Shown here: in pieces, positions 31,390 to 43,856 of the stretch
Layout: each line of letters starts with the position of its first letter
Position numbering within the stretch: position 1 is the stretch's first letter
Assembly: GCA_015179045.1 (NCBI GenBank)
Contig: WHUZ01000001.1
Span: 744,001-808,000 of the forward strand
Direction: 5' to 3'
DNA from: Kalaharituber pfeilii
Lineage: Eukaryota; Ascomycota; Pezizomycetes; Pezizales; Pezizaceae
Length of the DNA stretch: 64,000 nucleotides
Made by a program: the position numbers and the translations under genes
The notes under the pieces: generated by a model
Seen by the model: the letters and a program-made list of their open reading frames with translations, nothing else
What the model was told of the DNA's origin: nothing
The model's database searches: none

Positions 31390-32103
31390 GTGCAGAACAT
31401 CCTATAATAGCCTCGGACCAGGCTGTCTTGGCGGATGCATCACGGCCAGTGATGCGTATGCAAGCACTTGTGCATACACGTATGCACGCATTGGGGCCTG
31501 TTCACATGCTGCCAGCGTTTGCTATCAATCCAGAGTACAGGGAATGCAGGTAATGGTGGGGCCGCATTGGTTGACTGCCTGGTCATTGAATTCTGTGGTC
31601 GCATTTGAAGTAGTTAGGTTTTGAACCGAAATCGAATTGCAATGTGGGGCGTGCAGAGCCGAGGAACGCGGTAAAAAGAGAGCTGGGAGGGGCTATCTAT
31701 GATTACTTGGCCAAGCGTTGGGCGCAGACAAATTCGCAATGGAGAGGTCACATGATTATCCTCATTTAGTCAGCGCCAGTTGACGGGTGCATAAGGTAGT
31801 TGAGGGTAAATCAGAGTACACAGCATGAATTCAGGCGTAAACGCAATTGGAAGGTAGCTATGTTAGTTAGACTCCCAGGGAGTTGAATTCCACGACAGAG
31901 ACACAGTTTAGGGTAAATTACACGGTGTATGGGTTGAGTTCAGCGGCGGCAATGTAGATAAGGGGAAATGTCACTGCGTACAAGTGGAATTCAGCGCGGA
32001 GAGGCATATGAGCGTTGCAAGTTGAATTGCGGAGCACAGAGGTAAGGGACCCCGAGCGACGGTTATGCACCGGCCGGGTCATCCTATTTCAATTTAAATA
32101 TAA

Positions 32104-32135
<32 letters not shown>

Positions 32136-32786
32136 AGAATTTAAAAGGTTCAAAACGAGTCACTCCGTTCAATTGAATATCACTAGTATCTCTAGCTCCC
32201 AGGAGAACATTGAAAACTGACAGTTATGTTGCCAACTATTTAGGCTGATCAAGAAAGTAAGTATAATGTGCATTGTGGGCAGTAGCCACCCACGGAGCTA
32301 CGAGAACCTTACCTAATTGGGAATGTTACTGATTGGGCGTTGGAAGCTGGGGAGGATATGGGGGATAAGAGGATATGGAGAGAGTCCTCCAGCTCTCGAA
32401 GGAGAGATATGAATAAGTATGACATCTAAGTTATGCAGCAGTAGCATCAGTCTTGTCCCCATATAACATATGTGTACGTTAATATTTATAGAGTTCAAGA
32501 GAATTATTTTTTGAATCTTTTTCATGTTTGAACAGGTCATGATTATGGTATCAAGTTGTACATATAATATTATTAGAGGGACTTTAAACAGCACTGCATA
32601 CTATCATACGGCAAGTAACGGAGCGGCTATCAGCTCTCAAAGATTATCCAACCCTCTAAATTGATATTAAGCTTCTATCTGTCCCCTATTTTCTTGTAGA
32701 CAAAACGTTATATATTCTGTTGCTTTGCTCCTTTACTTTGGTTAACCTTATCCTCCTCTCCATCTCCAACCACACTGCATCCTGAT
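31390..32786. other. Gene-free stretch with degenerate repeat and poly-A run
   Basis: No gene seen. From about 31750 to 32060 there are five diverged copies of a motif around TTGAATTCAGCG. Related sequence occurs inverted at 43003-43260. An A30 run lies at 32105-32134. The rest is AT-rich. Confidence 0.5.
31750..32060 (+). repeat. Degenerate repeat family with GAATTCAGCG motif (copy 1)
   Basis: Motif occurrences near 31826, 31881, 31933, 31983 and 32018 (forms GAATTCAGGCG, TTGAATTCCACG, TTGAGTTCAGCGGCGG, TGGAATTCAGCGCGG, TTGAATTGCGG). AGTTGAGGGTAA lies near 31797. The reverse complement of 43003-43260 contains the same two motifs (AGTTGAGGGTAA and TTGAATTCAGCGGCGG). Confidence 0.5.
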
Positions 32787-34911
32787 TCACATCACCTCTT
32801 TCACTCTCCTTCCCTCCTCCGCCTCGAGCACCCCACCACAAAGTTCCAACATCTCATCGAATACTCGTTCCTCCAGCATACATCCTCTGACTATTCCCTT
32901 CACCAATCCCAGCAATGCGTTCCACACCTTCCATCCCGGGGAGTACAATCTGGGCCCTGCTGGCATGCCTCCACGGGACCTCTCTCGTGGTCCACCTTCT
33001 CCGCCGTTGCACGCATGAGGCCGGAGATCCCGCTGCCCGCGGGGCCGCCTGAGCACCAACCTTCGTTGACTCTCAAGGAGATGAAGCCCCCGCATACCTG
33101 CGCTATGGTCCCAGCCACGGTTACAACCACATGTGTTTCCTCGTCAAACAGCGATGCAAACAAAACCGGCCAGACATTGTTCACTCTTGGCAAATACTCT
33201 TTCTCGTTCTGTCCTAATAGGCCAGAACACATGCCCACGAGTTGCAGTAATTGTAATTTAAACTCTGGGGAGGGATGGATGAGATAGTGTTGTGAAAGGT
33301 TTGTAATCTTCTGAATCAATTGAACGCTGAGCAAGTCTCGGGGGGTTTTCCTTCCTGTGGCGTAATCGGTTTCGGAGTCTCGTCCAATTCCTCGTTCAAG
33401 CACGCTTCAGGATCGATCTTTTGTCTTCCCCCATGGTTGGCGTGGGAACTCCTTCCCCTCTTCGTCTTTCTCCATTTGTTGATGTAACTTCTCCAATCTC
33501 ACCTGCTTCCGTCGTTTCACATCCTCCGACAATCTTAGCATCAGTCCCTTCTTCGACAACCTTTTTAGCCTCGTCTTATTGTTTTCTTCCACATTTCTCC
33601 CCTCAACCCTCTTCCAACCCCTGCCGACATCGTCCTCTATTCCCACTCTCACAATCTCCCTTAGTGCCCCAAATAAGCCTTCACATAATCTCTGATAGCC
33701 GTGGTAACTCGCTAGTGCCGAAACACACTCTCCACCACATCATCCAGAAAGGGTAAAATCTGTTTCCCAACCAACTTGACTACCATCCCCAATACTTGTG
33801 GCACATGTGGTGATATATCAAAAGTATTGAGTTTGAGGGCAAGGGAATTCACAACATTGTCAAGATCATGGCTTGAGAACTGGGATATCCGCAGCGAGGG
33901 TGACCTTGTTGAGGGTAACGATGGAGTAGGATTGGATGGAGTTGCTTAGGGAGCCGAGGAGGTGGATGGGGGGCTAGATCACGTCGACCAGTTCATCCTT
34001 AAACGCTTCTCGCTGCCTCTCGGCGGCCAGGGCAATTGATTCTAAAGCAAGACAAGTACTTGTGGTGGTGAATCAGCGAGATATGCTGTAGAAGCAGTTG
34101 CATCTGTCAATACTCCTTGGGCTTCTGAGAACAGCTCTTGTGTAAGACTTTCTAAGTCAGGTTCTCAAATTGCAGATTAAACCATTCCTCGTCATCCTGT
34201 GTCATACATCGCAACAGGTTCACTGCGACCCACCAAGAAGATGATGATCCTTCTCTCGCCTCTCGAAGATATGTGCGGACCAGTGCATTGGCTTGTTCCA
34301 AAGGCCACTTTCCAATCGTTTTAAGCAACGACCTAAGGCTTTTTGACTGTATCTTTCTGTGTATGATGCACCATTACAAGCTCAGGGTACTCAGTCACCA
34401 CATTTTTCAAAGCCTCTGACTTGTTCGCTACTGTCAGATCAGCTGTACGCGCAGTCTGTGCTTCTATCTAGACTGTCCCGGATATTTTGCGCAATCATAT
34501 CCTGCAGCACATTTGACTCCTTTCCCATCAATCCCAGCAACTTATACCCAGTTCCAATGCGCTTCACAAGGCAAGCTTTCAAATCTTCATCATTTGACCC
34601 CATTATTCGTGGTAATGACAATATCCACCCATGAAACACTCTCCTGTAGTGTATTTCCAATTTCTGGGACTGTGACCGCATATACTTGTCACATTGAGTA
34701 CCAGAGGACCAGTCCGCTTTTCTCGTTCAGCGCACGTAAGTTTGGGCTCCAACAGCTCTGCTGTGCTACATTCTAATATAACGTGTGATAGTATCATTAA
34801 AAACAAAATGAGGAAGTCAAAGTGGGAGAAGTTGCATTCGAAGAATGAGCATTCGTGAAGCACAAAACAGCTTGGCATTCGAATCAACAGAATCAGAGTG
34901 CTACCTGTCAA
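32787..34911 (-). pseudogene. TTI1 (TTT complex HEAT-repeat protein) pseudogene
   Basis: Minus-strand pieces in several frames follow the order of TTI1: WILSLPRIMGSNDEDL and GTGYKLLGLMG (about 34600); KWPLEQANALVRTYLREARE and LLRCMTQDDEEWF (34.3-34.2 kb); IALAAERQREAFKDELVD and LDNVVNSLALKLNTFDISP with PFLDDVVESVF (34.0-33.7 kb); NEKEYLPRVNNVWPVLFASL (33.1-33.2 kb); and LEERVFDEMLELCGGVL (32.85 kb). TTI1 with TEL2 and TTI2 stabilises PIKK kinases such as TOR and ATM. Stops and frameshifts throughout, and absence of the N-terminal third, show it is dead. Introns could explain some shifts but not the in-frame stops. Confidence 0.65.
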
Positions 34912-35099
34912 TAGAATGTTAGATGAAGTGGTGGATCAATCCGGATTACAAGGAAGCAATTGTTTGTGGCTTCATTCTTTACACGATTGATCCCAATAAT
35001 CAATCCTGTATGCAAGATGGGACGCAAGATACGATGAGCAGGGAAAAAGAGATACTTTCCGTGGATAGTGTGACGGGCGGAATAGAGGAAGTTGTGGTG

Positions 35100-35400
35100 G
35101 TTGACCATCAGTAGCCGAGGATAAGTTTGTATTGATTATCGAGGCAAAGAGGAGGATTACTGAACCAGGGGGTGAAGCAGATTTTGCTGTCATTAAGGGT
35201 GCAAAAGATAACAACAACGGTGGGGCCACTGTCTATATGATACGTTTGTTACAACTGGACAGCTTTCGTAAATGCCAGGGTATCGTTTCAGATGACATGC
35301 GAGATTATGGCAATATTTGGCGGGATAAATGAGGATAAAGAGAAGTTGATGAAGAACTGTTCACAATTGGATTGTGTGGTCTTCTCATTAATTCCTGGAG
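35100..35400 (+). pseudogene. Remnant of a fungal EAK-motif (PD-(D/E)xK-like) protein
   Basis: Plus strand: EDKFVLIIEAKR, then KDNNNGGATVY and, one frame over, FQMTCEIMAIFGGINEDKEK. Many fungal genomes carry multicopy proteins with the pattern DKF.L..EAK...A.KD..DNNGG..VYGF...DSWRM...DG..F.MT. The order here fits that pattern with a frameshift in the middle. In those proteins EAK resembles the PD-(D/E)xK nuclease core, but activity is not established. Start and end are not preserved. Confidence 0.4.
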
Positions 35401-35830
35401 GTATTCTGGAGAAACAGATGATCGATAGGTGGGATGAGAGCGGAGGACTCTACCTTGGTTAGTGTGAATACGAGTTTTTTTTAAGAAGTATTCTTAGTTT
35501 TGAGGAAATAAACTTCATTGTTTGAGAAAAGAGATTCTATTATTTTAATGTGTGAGTGCAGCGAACGGGTAGCGCAGCGAAGGGGTGAAGACTGTTCTCG
35601 TGCCCAGCAGTTGATATATGTGGGTACACAAAAAGGACAGTGGGCTCAATAAGTAATGCAAGAGTGATGGAATGTAACAACATCCTAGTGCAAGGCCTAC
35701 CCTTGTATGTCCCAAGGTTGAGTAGCCGTGATACATGTTTGATTATTTTCCATATCCACTGCGCTTTTAAGAATACATGAAAAATTTCGTGCAGTACTTG
35801 TCTCATATGTACAGTACCCATCACTTACGT

Positions 35831-38158
35831 TCACTCCCCATCCTCGTCCACCTTCACAGTCATTAGGCTTAAACCACCCTCCCTCGCTTTCTTGACCGCT
35901 CTATGAAGTGCTTGCTGCTCATCATCAGTCCATTTAACATCCAGTTCATCCCACTTCTTTATCTTGTACTCTTCCCGAAATTTCCTTTGTAAGGCATTTA
36001 GCCTTGCCATTTCCCGGGGATCACCTGTTCCTGAGTATACAATAAATGCTGTGTTTGAGGGCAATGCATTATATATATTTTGCAGTCGAGAAACTGTTTC
36101 CTTCACCTTCTCAGCAAGAACTCTAGGTGGTGGGTCTAGAACAGATGAAGAGGCCTCTGAAATATTTTGTGTGCGATTTGCATTGTCCCATCCACGTAGT
36201 ACTTCCAGCTCCCTTAATCTAGCCCATACAAAGGAGATTTCACCATCTTCCATGAGTAATACTCGAGGATCTGTGTGCTGCTTGTTGTTCACGTCCTGCT
36301 TCCAATTTATGGCATCCTGTATTCCATTGACCACATCATCATCATTTTGACAGGAGACAACTTTTTTCGCCACTTGTCCATATATCATCATCGGATTTCC
36401 ATGATCTACCACCGCACCCCAGCATCGTTTATGTCGAGCCCCTTGAGACTGATGCCCTCTTTCTATTCGCGTAAATATACTTTCAGTCCTAGCGCCTATG
36501 TTGCCAAACGACAACCCCTTCTCAAGTTTCATCTTTACCAGATCGACGCAAGCGCGGGCATCTTCAATACTATCATGGCCAACTTCCATGGTGTTCGTTA
36601 GTGGATTGAGATGTTGGCCTTTCTGTATCTCTCTCTTTAGATATTTCATAGCTAGCCATTTTAGAGAGGGCTTGTACGGTTTTCCCTTTGAATGCTCGAA
36701 AATGACTGAAGTATCAACGACATAAGGATGCACGAGTTTAATCGCTTTGAGATCTGAGTTCAATGACTGACCAACAAGCACAACTTTATGTGCAGGCTGA
36801 AATAACTGTAAGAGGTGAGTTTGAACATCTGAAAGTGTTGTAGTCACAAATTCCAACTTTGACTTTGTTATACCTGAAAAACTACTAACTGTTAGCATGA
36901 GTGAGATTTCTTAAGTATATAGGAGTCAATACTTAGTTAAATAATCTATAATTGGCCGGGAGGGTTTGACCAGTGTGTCATAAACGACATTGCCGTCCCA
37001 CCCTACCACGCTTATCCTGGTCAGCTCAGGTCCAGCCTCTGTATTGCACATTTCACAGTCTACGGAATAAATCTTGCGACCCTCTGTGAGGCTTCCTCCC
37101 TCATTGTTGTCATCTTTTTCCATTCCTGTGACTGGTGTTTCTATCCAACCCTCTGCCTTGCGACGTTCTTCTTCCTCTGGATCATGAATCGAATTCCCCA
37201 GTCCCTGCTCTTGGCGTAATCGATGCAAAACAGAGGAGTGCATAGGATATTCGTTTTCGAATAGTTCTTCCGCAGTCATTAATAGTTCAGTTATACCAAT
37301 TCTAGAGGCTGCTCGGTATTTGCTCGATGCTGAATTTTTATCAATTGGGCAGTTAAGGAAGTGTGAAATAGGTGAATACATTTTATTGTACTTGTCGTCC
37401 CCGTCCATTTTCGTTGGCCATACATGGGTAAACATGTTTCGAAGAGGTACCAAACAGGGCGGAAGAGGCCTTCCAGAGAGCAGGCTTGGGTAGAAAGAAA
37501 AAGGTTTTGCGTCTGGATCCCTCCTATTACCCACTATTGTCCATTCGCTGAATATTTCAGTTTTCTCAGTCTCCATTATTTCCCCTTCCTCTCCTACTTC
37601 AACGCTAGTTCCTGCTCCCAGGCTAGCTTCTTCGACCTCCCATAAAAATGTGGCATCATCCCCGTCACTTCGTTCTATCACCTCCCCAATGTCTTCATCG
37701 CCTGTCTTCCCAGTGGAGCTTGTATCACAAACAAGATCGACGGTACCATCCAGCAGCGCCATATCAAAACCCGGCACCATTACCACAACCACTTTCTTAA
37801 TATCTTGCTTTCTTTTCACCAGCAGCCATTGAGCCGCTACCCCATCCGCTAACAGCCAAAGAACCAACTCCTGCAGGTCAGATACCCTCACTACCCGTTT
37901 CAGTTTCGCAGGAGAAACACAAAATTCTGGTATTTCACGGACACGCTGCTTTTCCTTTTTCGGCTTTTTGGTTGGATGTTTCATCTGTGAGTCATCTGTA
38001 TCATTCGCATTTTCTTCACTCGTCAATTTAAACGCTGGCACGTCAATTTCAGGTAGCGGTGGTGGGGCCGGCATCGAGCCTATAATATTTGACATATGTT
38101 TGTGATGTCCGCCGCCGCCATGCCGGTTCTTTCTTTTCCGTTGACTGCTTCTGCCCAT
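35831..38158 (-). CDS. REX1: RNA exonuclease REX1-like (DEDDh)
   Basis: Two exons on the minus strand, 38158-36933 and 36881-35831, with a 51-nt intron (branch TGCTAAC, acceptor TAG), giving about 758 aa. Rex1/Rnh70-type enzymes trim 3' ends of 5S rRNA, tRNA and other nuclear RNAs. The N-terminal 450 residues are basic then acidic and less conserved (MGRSSQRKRKNRH start; nuclear-localisation-like). The exonuclease domain has IYSVDCEMC (DxE), TRISVVGWDG, VGQSLNSDLKAIKLVHP (second Asp) and VGHDSIEDARACVDLVKMKL (H...D). The intron interrupts DYLTNFSGIT, which is restored by splicing. A coiled, charged C-terminus follows. The start ATG at 38158 is the first in frame. Confidence 0.88.
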
Positions 38159-38791
38159 AACTGCAAGCAAAGGGATGCTAAGCGAAGATAGAAGCGAAAG
38201 AATAAGTGACGGGATAAATTACTGCTCAGCTCCGGGGGCTGGGGTGGAAGGAAGACGCTTGGACGTGAAGGCAGTAGTTGGTCGTGACATTCTGTAAAAG
38301 AGATTATCTGATTTTTACGGCAACAAAGGAAGATTGCTTTTGCTTGGCTTGGCATCTCAGTGGGCCCCTACGAATCATAGACAAGCTTGCGTGATTATTA
38401 TTGGTTACCCTCACACAAGCATAGCATCTGTCTTGCACCCCAAAATTCATCTTAATTTTGTCAGCCCATGTGTCTGCTCCTTTCTCCATTGAGTAACGCG
38501 GCCTCAATAATTACTGAGGAGATAAATCCTTAAATATGTATGCCTAAGTATTTAAAAAACTAGATGGGTATTTCAAGGAAGTCCGTGTTATTTTCAGGGT
38601 ATAAAAATCCTTTTCTCGTCCCTCCGGTCGATCTCTCGGACTGCCAGGGCGCGGCCCATATGCCTTAACTAGTCATGGCTCCCAACAGATTATGTATGCA
38701 TAATATAGATATTGCCAGTCACATGACTCAATATCTTCTGTCACTCAAATCCCCCCAATACACTTCATGAGCCAAGTCTATCAACCCAACC

Positions 38792-40559
38792 ATGAGCCTT
38801 TCACAACTCCTCTTTGGCCGCTTATCAGCGAAACGGTTACCGCATCTGCCATTGCAGTTTACAAGTGCAAAACGAAATGTTCGGCTGCTCAATTACTCTA
38901 CAACAGCTATGGGCAATCTTTACGATGTTGTCGTCATTGGCGGTGGGCCGGTGGGTTTGACACTTACTACCACTTTACGTGGGTCTCAGGTGTTCCAAGC
39001 AGTCTCGGATGGGCGAGGCTGACACAGGATGTATGAGATAGGCTCGTCGAGTGTGACGTCGCACCTCAAAGTGGCATTGGTGGAGGGAATGGATCTTGGG
39101 TTGTCTCGGGGATGGAAGCCTAACGAAGGAGAGTACTCGAATAGGGTGAGCTCGCTGACGCCAGGATCGGTGGGGTTTTTGACAGGTTAATTCTACCATT
39201 ACATATGTATTCTGAATTGCTATTTAGACTTCACTGGAAGTGTGCTGATATGAAGGTGAAACCAAGACATTGGAGCATGGCACCATGTGAACCGTGCTCG
39301 TGTTCAAAGCTACACTGACATGAAAGTCTGGGATGGGATCTCCGGTGCCAGAATTCATTTCGCCTGGGGGGCCTCCCCAACTACTACCACGAGTGGCACA
39401 ATTGCATACATGACCGAGAACATCAACCTTACACATGGGCTTATCTCCCGGCTTGATGAGTTGGGCGGGGTGGAGATACTAGATAAAACTCGGATGCAGG
39501 GCATTACAACTGGGGAGGACAACGGGACGGTGGATTTAAGTGAATGGCCGGTAGTAGAAGTTGGGGGGGCAGGAAGCTCACGGCGAGATTGTTAGTTGGG
39601 GCAGACGGGGCGAACTCGCCTGTGAGGGTGTTTGCAGGCGTGGAGGCACGGGGGTGGGATTATGGTAGGTATGGGGTAGTGGCGACTTTGAGACTGCAGC
39701 CAAACAAGGGGGGTGATGGATTCGAGGATGAGTTAGGGCAAAAGCCTGTGCAGAAGACGGCATATCAGAGGTTTTTACCTACTGGTCCAATCGCGTTCTT
39801 GCCTGTACGTACTGCATCCCTCCCTCACACATATTCCCGCATTCTCTCGTGTACTCACACGCTCTATACCTAGCTTCCTGGGGACTTCGCAACCCTCGTC
39901 TGGTCCACTACCCCCCAAAATGCCGCATTTCTCAAGTCCCTCTCCTCCGCCGAATTTGTCGCCTTGGTTAATGCAGCTTTCCGCCTCACACCCACCGACC
40001 TCAAATACTACGAGACATACCAAGAAGGTCTGGTGGAGGATATTGCCTGGCGAGAGTCCGAAGTATCAGTTGATTCTACTCTTGTGCCTCCGAGGGTCAT
40101 AGGTGTGCAGGAGGGGACTGTTGCATCTTTCCCGCTCAAGATGCGCCATGCGGATACATATATTGGAGAGAGGATAGCGTTGGTTGGGTGAGTATAATAT
40201 AGACCCAACAATAGGTATGACGGTATTATTCTAACCTTCACAGTGATGCTGCACATACTATCCACCCGCTTGCGGGCCAAGGTCTCAATCAGGGTCTCAG
40301 TGATGCACAATCTCTTGTTCGAGCTATTGAGCATGCTGTTCTTCATGGACAAGACATTGGTGCTCGACTTTCCCTGGAGAGTTATGTCTCGGAGCGGTAC
40401 ACTGCCAATCATGTTATGCTCGGCGTGGTGGATAAGCTACATAAACTCTATGGAACGGATACTGCACCTATTGTGGCATTACGATCACTAGGACTAAGTG
40501 TGGTCGATAAACTGGGACCGTTGAAAAGTTTTTTCATGAAGCAAGCAGCAGGAATATAG
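38792..40559 (+). CDS. COQ6: Ubiquinone biosynthesis monooxygenase COQ6 (one apparent frameshift)
   Basis: Five predicted exons: 38792-38989, 39038-39185, 39267-39804, 39874-40187 and 40244-40559. Coq6 is a mitochondrial FAD-dependent hydroxylase of the ubiquinone ring. Visible are a basic presequence ending near RLLNYSTTA, the FAD motif DVVVIGGGPVGLTL, the middle motif ARLLVGADGANSPVR and the second FAD motif ALVGDAAHTIHPLAGQGLNQG, then a complete C-terminus. At 39563-39569 a run of seven G shifts the frame; eight would restore VGGGRKLTARLLVGADG and a protein of about 504 aa. Everything else is intact, so a homopolymer miscall or a very recent mutation is likelier than an old pseudogene. Confidence 0.9.
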
Positions 40560-41812
40560 TCTGGCTTGGTGTGCTTGAGGGATGATTGGATATCGTTTTT
40601 AACGCTTCGTTGTTTTAAAAACTGCGCAAAATCCAAAAGAGTTTTTAAACTTGTCTTGCTCTTGGGGTCGGAACTGTTGCTGCTAACTCCGGCTGCAGAT
40701 TATCAATGCGAAACATCGGTTTCCAGGCCAAAAAAAAACTCCAGAAAGAGAGCCTTCAAGCCCTTTTTAGGATTGTCGAGCTATAGATGATGCAAGGTTC
40801 GAATCGAAGAACTGTGGAGTAAACTTGGCTCAGGAGGAGGCGGCTAGGAGTGGTTTTACTGGGCAATAAGCATTCGTTCGGTTGAATGGATGTAAAGAGA
40901 AGTGCTCGTAAGCTGACTTGTTTTGATCTTGGGGCACTGAAATTCACCGCAGATATAGGTGCCAGAAATTGGCTCATGCCAGAGCATGAACATGGTGGGA
41001 TGGGGCGGGACCGACTACAGTGACGTTTCTTATGGGGAAAATTCAGGTAAAACAGTGTCGCTTGCTCACATCACAGCGCAACCAGATAGGCCTAAGATAG
41101 CCGCCCAGTTTACTGCTAGCAATATCTATACAACTTCAAATTCCCCATGACGCAGTCTCTCGGGCCCATTTGCTACTATTCGTGCGAGCAGAGCGTTGGG
41201 CATAGCATACCATTTTTGATAGACATTCACAATTTAAGGATATACTAGATCCGACGCAGAACATCTATTGCTTGATATTACTGTCGTCTACCTCACAGAC
41301 AGGATGAATATTTGTGGCACTATTTTTCTGAATGTCAGATGAGACCAGTGCAATCGCGGTCACACTCAATGAAGTGTCAAGACGGTTTGACTCCAGAGCT
41401 CTGGAGCAGGAAACGCCATTACAGTGTTGCTAGTAGCTCTCCTACAGCTTTGAACCGCGATAAAAACACAATTCATCTCAGTCTCTATTTGCCGGTCTCA
41501 TAAGGCGTAGGTTTTCCAAACAGGCCAAAGTCACCCAGGTTTGAACAATGCTTTAGCTTTTGCACACACTCCTGTAACATCTATAAGCACCCCTGTTCGA
41601 AGAAACGGTCTAGACCCAATGCAGCCAAAAACTGGTATTACCTACATATTGTAGCCATTATCGGTCGCGACACTTGGGAGGTACGAGAGCACGCTGAAGA
41701 CAGGGTCGAGAATCAGGTATAAAAAGGGGTCCTGTAGTTCACCAATCTAGATAGACAAGATAGAGCTCCCAAAATTCACTGAGCGAGCAAATGTAATCTT
41801 TTTCCCATAAAA
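40560..41812. other. Gene-free stretch downstream of COQ6
   Basis: No coding motif recognised on either strand. A box-B-like GGTTCGAATCG near 40796 has no matching box A or foldable tRNA body. Confidence 0.4.
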
Positions 41813-42745
41813 TATGAACCCAGAGTGGCGCAAAAGCTACAAAGCGAATACAAGTGACCCCTCCGACGAAATACCGCCGAATGCCTACTAAACCTCGACC
41901 CTCTATCAGCCCGAACCGATACACGTGTGCCCACGATGTCCAACTCCTCCACTGCCCAAAATTCGAAGTAGCCAGACGCTACAATAGCGAAGCCGAACTC
42001 GACGAAGCACTCAACGACCGAAAAAATCGCTGAAACACCAAGAGAACCTCACCAATTGGCGAAAGGCCAACAACCGAACATAACGGCCCAATTGGGTTCA
42101 AACCACCCAAGGAACTAGAAAGATTGTTTAGGTCAGAGATTCAGGAAGGATAACTATAGACTGATATACTCCTCACACATAAGATATCAATACCACGAGC
42201 AATCGAAATATTCATTAAAAAGCCCAAGAACAGCCTCATAGAACTGTAGAAAAGCTGCCAGCTCCCATAGAACAGAAACCTCTCGAAATTTCTGAAGAAG
42301 AAGAAGTAGCAGGATCACTCCATGAAGAGGACGATGAAGGAGAAGCATCAGGATCAGGACCACAACAAGAAGATACCCCGAAAATGGCGCCGTCAGACCC
42401 CGCCAAATCAATGACCTCATTCACCATTCTGATCCTAAAGCTAGACCACAAACTCAAGGGTCAAGAAAAACTATGCAGAATGGATTAACTTAATCGAGCA
42501 AATGCTCTCATTATAATGGAGTCAGCTCAACCAAAACTGCATGGGACGTGGTCACCGGTGGGATGGATAAGTACGGAAAGGTAAAAACGGAATTAGGAGG
42601 AGATCAAGAAGAAATCACGGAGACAACATGGAAACGAGCGAATAATTTTGCCGTCGTAACTATGATTAAGAACTGCGAAAGTGACACTGTCTTATCCATA
42701 TAACTGTGTAAGACTGCAAAAGACAAAAGACGCATACGAGTGGTG
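41813..42745 (+). mobile_element. Degenerate retroelement gag-like remnant
   Basis: Pieces of one coding strand appear in shifting frames: RRYNSEAELDEALNDRKNR and FKPPKELERLFRSEIQEG (41.96-42.15 kb), an acidic linker EISEEEEVAGSLHEEDDEGEASG (42.28-42.35 kb), then SMTSFTILILKLD, WINLIEQMLSL, TAWDVVTGGMDKYGK and TWKRANNFAVVTMIKNCES (42.4-42.7 kb). The last part resembles Copia gag (a conserved L.G..Y..W...I...L core), but no pol, LTR or zinc knuckle is seen nearby. Several stops. Confidence 0.4.
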
Positions 42746-43002
42746 AAGGTAACAACAGGAGATATAGAATTGAGGGCATAGTTCGATTCTCACGCCGAGC
42801 GGTGAAAGAGGGTTGCCCAGCATCTTACATGTAAATAAGATGGACTGTAATGCCCCAGTCCCATATGATCCAATTCTAGTGGAAGCAAGGCAACCTGTTT
42901 TTGATTTCACTCCCTTTTTATTAAGAAAAATGTACGGTGAGAAGCAGAGTACGATGGCCTGGCCGCGGTAACTGGTCCTAAAGCAGTAGTGTACTCATTG
43001 GT

Positions 43003-43260
43003 TCGATGCTATTAGTCTGGTTGCAGTTAAACTCACATGCTGTCTCAGTTACCCTCAACTGCTGTACGATTACGCCCTTACCTTGCATCACCGCCGCTGA
43101 ATTCAACACTCTGTCTAATTTCCTCAGCTGCATCCATTCAGTTCCAGAATGTCTAAACTGCATCTATACCTTGAAATCAAACATTCTCGCTATGCAGTTT
43201 ATCCTGAAGTGCATTACAACCGCGGAATGTAACTCGCAGGCCTCAACTGCGTAAATTTCA
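43003..43260 (-). repeat. Degenerate repeat family (copy 2, inverted relative to 31.8 kb)
   Basis: On the minus strand it contains TTGAATTCAGCGGCGG, AGTTGAGGGTAA and several GCAGTT/TGCAGTTTA units, the same elements as the plus strand at 31750-32060. Boundaries are unclear. Confidence 0.45.
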
Positions 43261-43856
43261 CGGGCAAAAGGGGGGGAAAAAAAAACCTTTAAGATATTGC
43301 AGCTGGGTTCGAGATTGATTGCAGCTGCAGGTGAATGTGATGACTTATGTTATGACTAGCGGGTCACGTGAAATTCACATCCTGCTTAACTATAGATGAC
43401 AGGGCAAACACGCCAATAAAGGCGTCGTCTGAGCCTTTGGACATTTTTATTCTGTATAGAAAAAATGTTTGCGCAAAAGGAATTTGATTATGAGTTCAAT
43501 ATTGGCTTCATTAAACCCCCACAAGAGATTCTGTATGAAACTAAGTATGCAGGAGAACACCTCCTGCTACGGTAAAAAGCTCATAATTTCGATGTCATAA
43601 CACTCCACGGGATTTTATCCTATTGACATGATTTTTTGCATTATTAGATAACCGGCCTAAGTAATTTAAGTATTTTCTATAGATTGCATCGTTCAATTGT
43701 ATAGGTTCCATCTATCATCTGTAATTTGTAGTATAAGATCAGGTAAAAATTCTTTGTAGGCAATTATCCTGATATTAGGAAATTGATTAAATAATAAATG
43801 CAGGCTGTAGCAATGCAGAATTACCCTGAATATGAGAGATTGATAATGAATGATAT

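Noticed and set aside
40780..40830. tRNA gene suggested by GGTTCGAATCG
   Set aside because: No box A at the right distance and no cloverleaf could be drawn.
41500..41740. Gene upstream of the gag remnant
   Set aside because: Only short frames without motifs on either strand.
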